Notes under the pieces: model-generated
What the model saw: the letters and a program-made list of their open reading frames with translations, nothing else
Told to the model about the DNA's origin: nothing
Databases searched by the model: none
Part shown: one piece after another, positions 7,545-13,686 of the stretch
How the letters are laid out: the number at the start of each line of letters is the position of its first letter
Position numbering within the stretch: the first letter of the stretch is position 1
DNA from: an uncultured Cellvibrio sp.
GTDB lineage: Bacteria; Pseudomonadota; Gammaproteobacteria; Pseudomonadales; Cellvibrionaceae
Direction of reading: 5' to 3'
DNA: 19,303 nt
Assembly (NCBI GenBank): GCA_946481095.1
Contig: CAMLML010000084.1
Location: forward strand, 1-19,303
Translations under genes and position numbers: made by a program

Positions 7545-9620
7545 ATGCCTTCCAAGTCCTTATTTATCCAAAAATCCCGATTGGCAGTTGCGATTTCAAG
7601 TCTGGTTATTGCCTGTGGCAGTACCTATGCGCAGTCCAATATTGAGACTGTTTATATTTATGGCGAAGCCGAGGAAACCAAAACGGCGACCAAGCTGAAT
7701 TTGACTCTGTTGGAAACGCCGCAAGTGGTATCGGTAATTTCGCGTGACCAGATTGAGGATTTCTCGCTGCGGGAAGTGAATTCATTGCTGACTTATGTTC
7801 CCGGTGTCACGGTTGAGCAGGTTGAAACCGGCCGTACTTATTACACAGCGCGCGGTTTCGACATAGTGAATTTTCAAACCGATGGTATGGGTGTTCCGTT
7901 TTCTTATGGGTTGACGCAAGGTCACGAAGACACGGCGATTTACGAGCAAGTCGAAGTAGTAAAAGGTGCAACCGGTTTGATTACCGGTTTGGCGAATCCA
8001 TCAGCAACCATTAATTATTTACGCAAGCGTCCAACCGAAAATTTTCAAGCATCACTCGCAGGTTCCCTGGGAAGTTGGAATCAATATCGTGTTGATGGCG
8101 ACATAGCCGGGCCAATTATTGCGGAAAAATTAAATGGCCGTTTGGTAGTCGCAAATCAGGATGGTGATTCCTATCTGGATCGTTACGGAAAAGAATTAAC
8201 AGTATTTTATGGAATTGCTACTGCGAATATTTCTGATAGCACTCGATTAACTTTGGGACACAGCAATAACGATAGCCACAGTGATGGCAACTCATCCGGT
8301 GCTTTGCCGTTATTTTATGATGATGGCTCACTGACGAATTACGATATATCCACTAACACCGCACCGGATTGGGCTTATCAGGACGTTGAACAAAATCGTA
8401 GCTTCGTTGAATTGGAACAGGATTTATCTGAAAACTGGATGGCAAAAGCTGTCTACACACAAAATAAATTGGATAGTGAATGGACTTCACTTTATTTATC
8501 CGGCGCGCCTGATCCGCAAACAGAAACCGGATTGGTCGCACACGCCAGTCTTTATCAGGCCGCTGATAAAGAAGAAATTGTCGATTTGTTTGTGAACGGT
8601 AGTTTCTCACTTTGGGGACAGCAACATGAATTGGTCGCCGGAATTAATGTTGCCGATATTCATTTAACCGGTCGTTCAATTTATACCGATGAATGGAATT
8701 ATGCTCCTATAGGTGCTGACTGGACTGATGGAAAAACACCACTACCGGAATTTGATGTTTATGATGCTGCATCACAATCAGCGGATATCAATCAGGATCA
8801 AAAATCCTGGTATCTTTCAACACGCTTGCACGTGAATGATCAGCTTTCATTTTTACTGGGTGCGCGCACAGTTGATATTGATCAGGACGGAATCAGTTAT
8901 GGCGCACCACAAGCTGCATCTGATGATGAAACAGTTCCTTATTTTGGTATTACTTATGAAACTGTTCCTGGCACCATGTTTTATGCAAGTTACAGCGAAG
9001 TGTTTAATCCACAAGCATGGGTTGATGCAGAATTGCAACCACTCGGTGCTGTGCGTGGTGAAAGTCGCGAATTCGGTATCAAGCAAGAAATATTTGATGG
9101 CAAATCAATTCTCACACTGGCTCGTTTCGAATCCGTGCAAGAAAATTTCGGTGAATGGATAGGTCGTGATACTACATCGGGTTTAAATCTGTATCGCGGT
9201 GTCGGTTTTGAAAGTGAAGGCTATGAGTTGGAATTGGCTGGTGAAATTTTCACAGGCTTAAATATCAGCAGCGGTTACACCCACATAAAAGTGGAAGACG
9301 ACAATAACCAAAACACTCGTCGTTTTATTCCGAAAAACCAATTCAAATTAGCCACGGCTTATCAATTGCCAATGTTGACGGAATTGCGCCTGGGTGCTGC
9401 ACTCAATTGGCAGAGTGATATTTATTACGGCAACACCAAAGTACAAGGCGACTATGCACTGCTGGATCTATTCGCCCGCTACAGCCTGACCCAAAATCTC
9501 ACTTTGTCACTCAACCTCAACAACATCACCGACGAAAAATATTTGCTAAGCCCGCAATGGGGCCAAGCTAACTATGGTGCGCCGCGTAGTGTAATGGGGG
9601 CGATCAGCTGGCGTTATTGA
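7545..9620 (+). CDS. TonB-dependent siderophore receptor 2 (FhuE/FpvA-like)
   Basis: Outer-membrane receptor of 691 aa. Signal peptide about residues 1-29 (RLAVAISSLVIACGSTYA), followed at once by a TonB box (ETVYIYG); no STN domain. The plug (about 45-170) contains LLETPQVVSVISRDQIEDF, RGFDIVNFQTDGMGVP and EVVKGATGLITGLANPSATI followed by NYLRKRPT. That run is typical of the FhuE/FpvA group, which takes up hydroxamate-type siderophores such as coprogen or pyoverdine. The barrel ends with NLNNITDEKYL and a terminal aromatic (ISWRY). AGGAG (7530-7534) lies 10 nt before the ATG. The Fur box upstream predicts expression under iron limitation. The exact ligand is an inference from the plug family only. 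Confidence 0.94.
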   Translation: MPSKSLFIQKSRLAVAISSLVIACGSTYAQSNIETVYIYGEAEETKTATKLNLTLLETPQVVSVISRDQIEDFSLREVNSLLTYVPGVTVEQVETGRTYYTARGFDIVNFQTDGMGVPFSYGLTQGHEDTAIYEQVEVVKGATGLITGLANPSATINYLRKRPTENFQASLAGSLGSWNQYRVDGDIAGPIIAEKLNGRLVVANQDGDSYLDRYGKELTVFYGIATANISDSTRLTLGHSNNDSHSDGNSSGALPLFYDDGSLTNYDISTNTAPDWAYQDVEQNRSFVELEQDLSENWMAKAVYTQNKLDSEWTSLYLSGAPDPQTETGLVAHASLYQAADKEEIVDLFVNGSFSLWGQQHELVAGINVADIHLTGRSIYTDEWNYAPIGADWTDGKTPLPEFDVYDAASQSADINQDQKSWYLSTRLHVNDQLSFLLGARTVDIDQDGISYGAPQAASDDETVPYFGITYETVPGTMFYASYSEVFNPQAWVDAELQPLGAVRGESREFGIKQEIFDGKSILTLARFESVQENFGEWIGRDTTSGLNLYRGVGFESEGYELELAGEIFTGLNISSGYTHIKVEDDNNQNTRRFIPKNQFKLATAYQLPMLTELRLGAALNWQSDIYYGNTKVQGDYALLDLFARYSLTQNLTLSLNLNNITDEKYLLSPQWGQANYGAPRSVMGAISWRY

Positions 9621-9636
9621 ATTAAATGATTGGTGT

Positions 9637-9674
9637 AAAACGGGCAGTTTCCAAAAGGGGCTGCCCGTTTTTTT
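9637..9674 (+). terminator. Rho-independent terminator of receptor 2
   Basis: An 11-bp perfect stem (AAAACGGGCAG 9637-9647, CTGCCCGTTTT 9661-9671) around a 13-nt loop, followed by more T. The same CGGGCA/TGCCCG stem design recurs after receptor 3. Confidence 0.92.
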
Positions 9675-9681
9675 AGGGAGT

Positions 9682-9838
9682 TTTGCACGAATCAAAATTA
9701 ATCGTCATTCCTGCGAAGGCAGCCGTCAGACCAGCGAAGCTAATCCAGCAGTTAAAAAATTTCAATGAAATCAAAGGCTGGATCCCTGCCTTCGCAGGGA
9801 TGACGAAGTGAAATTAAACAAAAATGGATTCGTGCAAA
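9682..9838. repeat. MITE-like element with three nested inverted repeats
   Basis: Outer arms: TTTGCACGAATC (9682-9693) and its exact complement (9827-9838). Middle arms: CGTCATTCCTGCGAAGGCAG (9703-9722) against 9786-9805 with one mismatch. Inner arms: ATCCAGC (9743-9749) and GCTGGAT (9777-9783). The whole 157-bp stretch can fold into a long stem and encodes no protein. CGTCATTCCTGCGAAGG-type palindromes are widespread dispersed repeats in proteobacteria. A 22-bp identical stretch occurs again at 15942-15963. I see no clear target-site duplication. This element and the terminator fill most of the 307-bp gap between the genes at 9620 and 9928. Confidence 0.8.
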
Positions 9839-9927
9839 GGCCTCTTTTAAATAGAATCTGTTTATAAAAAAATAATAGGTTATGATTCAATCTGGATTCC
9901 AGACTTTTGATGTAAAACAATTTACTT

Positions 9928-10539
9928 ATGTACAAATTCAGCAGCTATTTGGAACAGCGAAACAAAAACGGTGATGATGCCTTGTATATCAAGGAGATTG
10001 GGTCATCCATATGGTTTTGTATTGCCGATGGTGCTGGTGGAACAGGGCAGGGTGCTCAGGCGAGTGCTTATATTATTGAAGCTTTCGAAGAGTTAACGCG
10101 CATTGATGGCTTCGATGTACCTGAAGATTTCGAATCCTTTCTTCGAAAAGTTGATATTGAATTGTGGGATGAACGGCAAGGAGGTGAAGCTACCGCTATA
10201 ATTGGCAAGGTTATGGATGGTGTAATTGTTGGTGCGAGTGTGGGTGATTCGGAGGCGTGGATTTTTAACCTTGAATATGATTATGAGCTGACCTCCATGC
10301 AATACTTAAAACCACTCATAGGCAGCGGAAAAAGTGTACCGATTGGATTTGGTCCTATGTATCTGGAGAAGTATGTTTTATTAGGTTCCGATGGCCTATT
10401 CAAGTATGTAAATCGAAACGACATAAAACATTTGCTTTCAAATGATTGTGAGGCGATACAGATTGCCGATCTTGCGAAAAAAACAACAGGTAACTTGCAG
10501 GATGATCTTTCAGTAATTTTGATTAGTAATTTTTTATAA
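9928..10539 (+). CDS. Minimal PP2C-family serine/threonine phosphatase
   Basis: Cytoplasmic protein of 203 aa, a bare PP2C (PPM) catalytic domain without membrane, sensor or forkhead parts. The metal-binding and core motifs are in order: NGDDAL (D16/D17), ADGAGG (D34-G35), GEATAIIG (86-93), GASVGDSEAW (102-111), LLGSDGLF (151-158) and the final metal aspartates in DDLSVI (192-197). It should remove phosphate from Ser/Thr residues using two Mn or Mg ions; its substrate is unknown. No good ribosome site precedes the ATG. The exonuclease gene begins about 60 bp downstream on the same strand, so they may be co-transcribed. Stand-alone PP2Cs also occur in defence and kinase-signalling loci, but no cognate kinase is in this operon. 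Confidence 0.88.
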   Translation: MYKFSSYLEQRNKNGDDALYIKEIGSSIWFCIADGAGGTGQGAQASAYIIEAFEELTRIDGFDVPEDFESFLRKVDIELWDERQGGEATAIIGKVMDGVIVGASVGDSEAWIFNLEYDYELTSMQYLKPLIGSGKSVPIGFGPMYLEKYVLLGSDGLFKYVNRNDIKHLLSNDCEAIQIADLAKKTTGNLQDDLSVILISNFL

Positions 10540-10601
10540 GTTAATTGAAGCTCAGTTTGGTTCAATGTGAGAATGGCGTGGTCGAAGCAAAAAAGTTAAA
10601 T

Positions 10602-11162
10602 ATGATGAAGAGTGAAATTTACATAAGTACAGATGTCGAAGCAGATGGCCCTATTCCGGGTCAAAACTCCATGTTAAGTTTTGGATCGGCAGCTTATACA
10701 CGTGACAAACAGCTTCTCTCAACATTTGAAGTTAACCTCGAGTGTTTGTCCGGTGCTGTAGCGGACGAGGAAACTTCTAAATGGTGGCAAATGCAAACAG
10801 AAGCTTGGGCATATTGTCGTAGTAATCTGGTTAAGCCGGAATTCGCTATGAAAAATTATGTCGAATGGCTTAATTCATTAAATGGAAAGTTGGTGTTCGT
10901 TGGTTATCCAGTTGCTTATGATTTTATGTTTATCTATTGGTATCTCATAAAGTTTGTGGGTCATTCACCTTTCTCGCATTCTGCTTTAGACATAAAAACA
11001 TTGGCGATGGTCGCGCTGCAATCTGACTATAGATCAGCTTCAAAAAAGAATATGCCAAAAGAATGGTTCGATGAACTTCCGCATACGCATAAAGCGCTTG
11101 ATGATGCGATTGGTCAAGGCGCTCTTTTTTGTAATATCTTGCAGCACTTGAATAGGATGTAG
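10602..11162 (+). CDS. DnaQ-like (DEDDh) 3'-5' exonuclease
   Basis: Protein of 186 aa with a ribonuclease-H-like exonuclease fold. Counting from the ATG at 10602, the four acidic/histidine motifs are visible: D11 and E13 in [10 protein letters not shown]107 in [12 protein letters not shown], and H163 with D168 in [13 protein letters not shown]. This is the DEDDh set that binds two metal ions and removes 3' nucleotides from DNA or RNA. The frame is open back to a TTG at 10545, but those residues precede the first beta strand and look non-native. Neither ATG (10602, 10605) has a strong ribosome site. It follows the PP2C gene and converges with the YbjQ gene. It is not a DNA polymerase subunit by context; its substrate is unknown. 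Confidence 0.85.
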   Translation: MMKSEIYISTDVEADGPIPGQNSMLSFGSAAYTRDKQLLSTFEVNLECLSGAVADEETSKWWQMQTEAWAYCRSNLVKPEFAMKNYVEWLNSLNGKLVFVGYPVAYDFMFIYWYLIKFVGHSPFSHSALDIKTLAMVALQSDYRSASKKNMPKEWFDELPHTHKALDDAIGQGALFCNILQHLNRM

Positions 11163-11189
11163 TAGCCCGTATGAAGTGTAACGAAATGC

Positions 11190-11206
11190 GGGGCTGTCTC
11201 AGCCCC
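11190..11206. terminator. Short GC-rich hairpin between convergent genes
   Basis: GGGGCTG (11190-11196) pairs with CAGCCCC (11200-11206) over a TCT loop, right between the convergent exonuclease and YbjQ stop codons. There is no strong T-run on either side, so terminator activity is uncertain. Confidence 0.35.
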
Positions 11207-11208
11207 AT

Positions 11209-11529
11209 TCACTTAACCACCACCGCCGTCCCACTCGCCGACACCATCAACATACTGCCGTTCTGACCAATCACTTCGTAATCCAAATCAATACCGACTA
11301 CCGCATTGGCTCCTAATTCACGCGCACGTTCTTGTATTTCTTCCAGCGCAATTTCACGCGCTTTTTGCAACTCACGTTCATAAGTTCCAGAACGCCCGCC
11401 AACCAAATCGCGAATGCCTGCAAATAAATCTTTAAATAAATTCGCACCTAAAATCGCTTCGCCCGCGACCACACCACAATATTGCGTAATGGTTTTGCCT
11501 TCGATGTTAGGTGTAGTGGTTAGTAACAT
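11209..11529 (-). CDS. ybjQ: YbjQ-family (UPF0145) protein
   Basis: Protein of 106 aa matching the YbjQ/DUF74 family, which forms pentameric rings and has been called a heavy-metal-binding domain without a proven role. Recognisable segments are [57 protein letters not shown] and the C-terminal [18 protein letters not shown] near-ideal AAGGAG lies 5 nt before the ATG. It is a single-gene unit, convergent with the exonuclease gene; hipT ends about 100 bp upstream of its start on the same strand. Length and all family segments are complete. Confidence 0.95.
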   Translation of the reverse strand: MLLTTTPNIEGKTITQYCGVVAGEAILGANLFKDLFAGIRDLVGGRSGTYERELQKAREIALEEIQERARELGANAVVGIDLDYEVIGQNGSMLMVSASGTAVVVK

Positions 11530-11627
11530 AAAAACTCCTTGGATGTATTGATTTGATGAAATGCAAAAAAGTGAAGGCTTAATCTATCATCTCCATCATT
11601 ATTCATCCATACCACAGACTACGGATT

Positions 11628-12596
11628 TTAGCTTAAGTACATGAGGCGTTGTTCGAAGATGTCTTTGTATTGAATTTTTTGTTGAGCATCCAGACTGGAT
11701 GCTTCGATTAGTGAAAAAATATCATCCTGTTTTTTTTGAACGGAATGAATAAATTCTTCGATTGCCTGTTTGCGTAGATTAACCCGGGCTGCCAGTTTTA
11801 CGAAAGCGTCTTTTTTATAGCCGTAAAAATCATCGAAATCATTGATGTTCTCTTCCTGTTCGTTTGTAAAAAGAGTAAGGCAACCAAGCTCGGTGTCGCC
11901 GTATAGAGCGGTGTTGACAAAATCATAGACGGGGGAGAGCGTCACTCTATTGGGTTCGGGGTAAATCAGGCTGATATTTTTCATATGATAATCGCCGTTG
12001 CCAATTAAATAAGCCGCCATAACCCTGTTAATAAATTCAGCTGCCAACTGAATGCCGCCAATGTTTGTCATTACAGCGGCAACCATTTCATAACTTCCAG
12101 TGTATTTAATATTTTCATCTGAGTTGGTGATGCCCAATGCGGCTAATAAATCTTCCTGATGAATTTTGCTTCCGTCTTCACGGCGATCATAACGTTTGAT
12201 GAAATAGGCGAGTGAGTCATCAGAAAATTTCAAAACGCCACATTCAGGAATGTCAAAACCCAAGGCTTTCATAATTCGCTGACTCAAATGTTCATTGGTG
12301 GGGAGATTGGGGTAACCCGGAGGACAAGGTTTTAAAATATGCGTGCTGTGTAGATTCGAAAGAAGGATGCTGCCTTTCCCCTCATTAAAACTTGTCGCTA
12401 GTCCCATTTTTGCTTGCACACCGGACAAACTAAATCCTTTACTTTTTTTTCTTGCTTCGCGATAAAAATCATCAGCGGTGCCATCCAGTTTCGGCAGTAT
12501 ATTGATTGACCCAAATGCGGATACAACACACTTATCGTGATAATCAGGGTATTTGGATTTTGAAATTGTCTTTAAGCAAATTAGACAGTTGTTCAT
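11628..12596 (-). CDS. hipT: HipT-like serine/threonine kinase toxin
   Basis: Kinase of 322 aa corresponding to HipA without its N-terminal subdomain, as in E. coli O127 HipT, which phosphorylates tryptophanyl-tRNA synthetase and stops growth. Seen: the Gly-rich loop with a serine pair (KGFSLSGVQAKMGL, S56 and S58, like the autophosphorylated S57/S59 of HipT), K89 in THILKP (ATP lysine), catalytic GNGDYHMKN (D202, N207) and SPVYDF (D225, metal). The 23-residue spacing of the two aspartates equals that of E. coli HipT D210/D233. The N-terminus carries a CxxC...HxxC motif (C4, C7, H20, C23) that could bind zinc. The start lies inside hipS (53-bp overlap), indicating translational coupling. The target here is unknown. 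Confidence 0.9.
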   Translation of the reverse strand: MNNCLICLKTISKSKYPDYHDKCVVSAFGSINILPKLDGTADDFYREARKKSKGFSLSGVQAKMGLATSFNEGKGSILLSNLHSTHILKPCPPGYPNLPTNEHLSQRIMKALGFDIPECGVLKFSDDSLAYFIKRYDRREDGSKIHQEDLLAALGITNSDENIKYTGSYEMVAAVMTNIGGIQLAAEFINRVMAAYLIGNGDYHMKNISLIYPEPNRVTLSPVYDFVNTALYGDTELGCLTLFTNEQEENINDFDDFYGYKKDAFVKLAARVNLRKQAIEEFIHSVQKKQDDIFSLIEASSLDAQQKIQYKDIFEQRLMYLS

Positions 12597-12927
12597 CGTA
12601 GATTACCGTGACTGCCCCAGGCAGATCCTGACCGTTGTTTAATAAAAGTGAAAAGTGATCATCTTCATCAATACGTTGCAGTTTGGTTTGTTCCCTTTTC
12701 AGCCAGCCCTCAGCAATCATATTGTCAAAAAAACCAAAGAGTTGATGTGAATAAAATGGCTTGCTCCGTTTTGGAAGACTCAAACTAATAGCAGGAGATG
12801 CCTCGTCCAATAGGTAGTCAACATCATAATGAAACATGAAGGTGTGTTCGCCATTATCAAAAATAATTTTGGTCAATGCGCCGCAGATTTGATTGTTGAA
12901 CTTAACCTTGAGTGCTATCAGGTTCAT
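12544..12927 (-). CDS. hipS: HipS-like protein (separate HipA N-terminal subdomain)
   Basis: Protein of 127 aa matching the N-terminal subdomain 1 of HipA (couple_hipA type): early strands, then FHYDVDYLLDEASPAISLSL and the conserved FGFFDNMIAEGWLKRE (HipA has an F..LLPEG-type segment here), ending with GQDLPGAVTVI. As a stand-alone gene between hipB and hipT it corresponds to HipS, which in E. coli HipBST acts as the antitoxin that blocks the HipT active site, a reversal of the HipBA arrangement. Its ATG overlaps the hipB stop as ATGA (12924-12927) and its 3' end overlaps hipT by 53 bp. This is not a frameshifted hipA: the overlap and the ordered three-gene layout fit HipBST. Confidence 0.87.
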   Translation of the reverse strand: MNLIALKVKFNNQICGALTKIIFDNGEHTFMFHYDVDYLLDEASPAISLSLPKRSKPFYSHQLFGFFDNMIAEGWLKREQTKLQRIDEDDHFSLLLNNGQDLPGAVTVIYDEQLSNLLKDNFKIQIP

Positions 12928-13475
12928 ATCAAAGCCAGCTTGAGATTAAGCACTTCATTTATTTTTAAAACTGTTTTGAGCGAAGGGTTGCCTATACCTT
13001 TTTCAATTTTTTTAATCGATAAAACACTGACTCCTGCCAACAGCGCGAGTTTAGCCTGAGATAATTTTTTGGATTTTCGAATGTCTTTTATTGTTATGCC
13101 ATAGGCATCTTCAGAGGTTACTAAAATTTTATCGGTAGGCGCGGATGATTTTTCTATATTTGTGTTAGCGGCATAAAATTGGTCAAACCTTTTCAACTTT
13201 TTAATATTCGATGCTGATAAAAATAATGTCGAGCGGGATAAGTCGTCGTAATGGCTCACCTTAAACTGTTTAATTGAATCCAGTTTTTTGACTACAGAAA
13301 CTGCGTCGCTCATGAAGGTTGAGTTCGGTTTGCTCTCTTGAATTTTTAGCACTCGGGCTGAACCTTGATTTTTATAGGAATCAATTAATCCCTGTAATGC
13401 TTGTTTGTCGGCATCGGGCAGTGCCCGAGCGAGTGCGGGTGATAATTGGTTTGTTTGCCTGGTTTCTTTGCTCAT
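12924..13475 (-). CDS. hipB: HipB-like antitoxin/repressor with an unusual N-terminal extension
   Basis: Protein of 183 aa, first gene of the hipBST operon. The C-terminal third (about residues 127-183) is an XRE-type helix-turn-helix: TIKDIRKSKKLSQAKLALLA, then GVSVLSIKKIEKGIGNPSL. It should bind the operon's operators and join a HipBST complex. The N-terminal 120 residues are an extra region I cannot assign; it is polar, probably helical (LSPALARALPDADKQALQGL), and makes the protein about twice the usual HipB length (E. coli K-12 HipB has 88 aa). AGGG lies 7 nt before the ATG, supporting the long form. The next in-frame methionine is residue 55. Two matching operator-like repeats lie immediately upstream. 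Confidence 0.85.
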   Translation of the reverse strand: MSKETRQTNQLSPALARALPDADKQALQGLIDSYKNQGSARVLKIQESKPNSTFMSDAVSVVKKLDSIKQFKVSHYDDLSRSTLFLSASNIKKLKRFDQFYAANTNIEKSSAPTDKILVTSEDAYGITIKDIRKSKKLSQAKLALLAGVSVLSIKKIEKGIGNPSLKTVLKINEVLNLKLALI

Positions 13476-13489
13476 AGGAATGCCCTAAC

Positions 13490-13554
13490 TCAAAGGTATA
13501 CTTTAATGTACTTTAGCATAGTTAATAATCAAAGGTATATTTAAGTTTACTTTC
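13490..13554 (-). promoter_or_regulatory. hipBST promoter/operator with two direct repeats
   Basis: Two copies of a 26-bp site (13490-13515 and 13529-13554) agree at 21 positions, start to start 39 bp. Both begin TCAAAGGTATA and end in a TACTTT-type half that is nearly the inverse of the AAAGGTA at the front, so each copy is an imperfect dyad. On the minus strand a TTGATT (13527-13532) and TACATT (13505-13510) pair, 16 bp apart, make a plausible promoter, with one repeat over each element. This is the expected design for HipB autorepression. Confidence 0.6.
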
Positions 13555-13617
13555 TTTATGTGATATTTTGTCTTTAACGATATTAAATATCATCTGTTAA
13601 TCAAAGCTATAAAACTA

Positions 13618-13654
13618 TTGTTTATTGTTGAAATTGATAACTATTATCATTAAG
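13618..13654 (+). promoter_or_regulatory. Promoter candidate and Fur box of receptor 3
   Basis: GATAACTATTATCATTAAG (13636-13654) matches the 19-bp Fur consensus at 15 positions by my alignment. A TTGTTT (13618-13623) and TATTAT (13642-13647) pair, 18 bp apart, is a plausible promoter whose -10 lies inside the Fur box. Iron repression of the receptor at 13687 is expected. Confidence 0.75.
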
Positions 13655-13686
13655 ATTCATGCGACAAAAACAACCCGAGCAATAGT

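Noticed and set aside
10545..10601. TTG start for the exonuclease
   Set aside because: The added residues lie before the first conserved strand and no ribosome site supports the TTG.
11628..12927. A single hipA gene broken by a frameshift
   Set aside because: Both frames have intact ends and starts, the second start overlaps by 53 bp, and the sizes match the known separate HipS and HipT proteins.
9928..13475. The PP2C phosphatase as the antagonist of the HipT kinase
   Set aside because: Opposite strands with the exonuclease and YbjQ genes between them; HipS and HipB already supply antitoxin roles. Nothing in the sequence links them.
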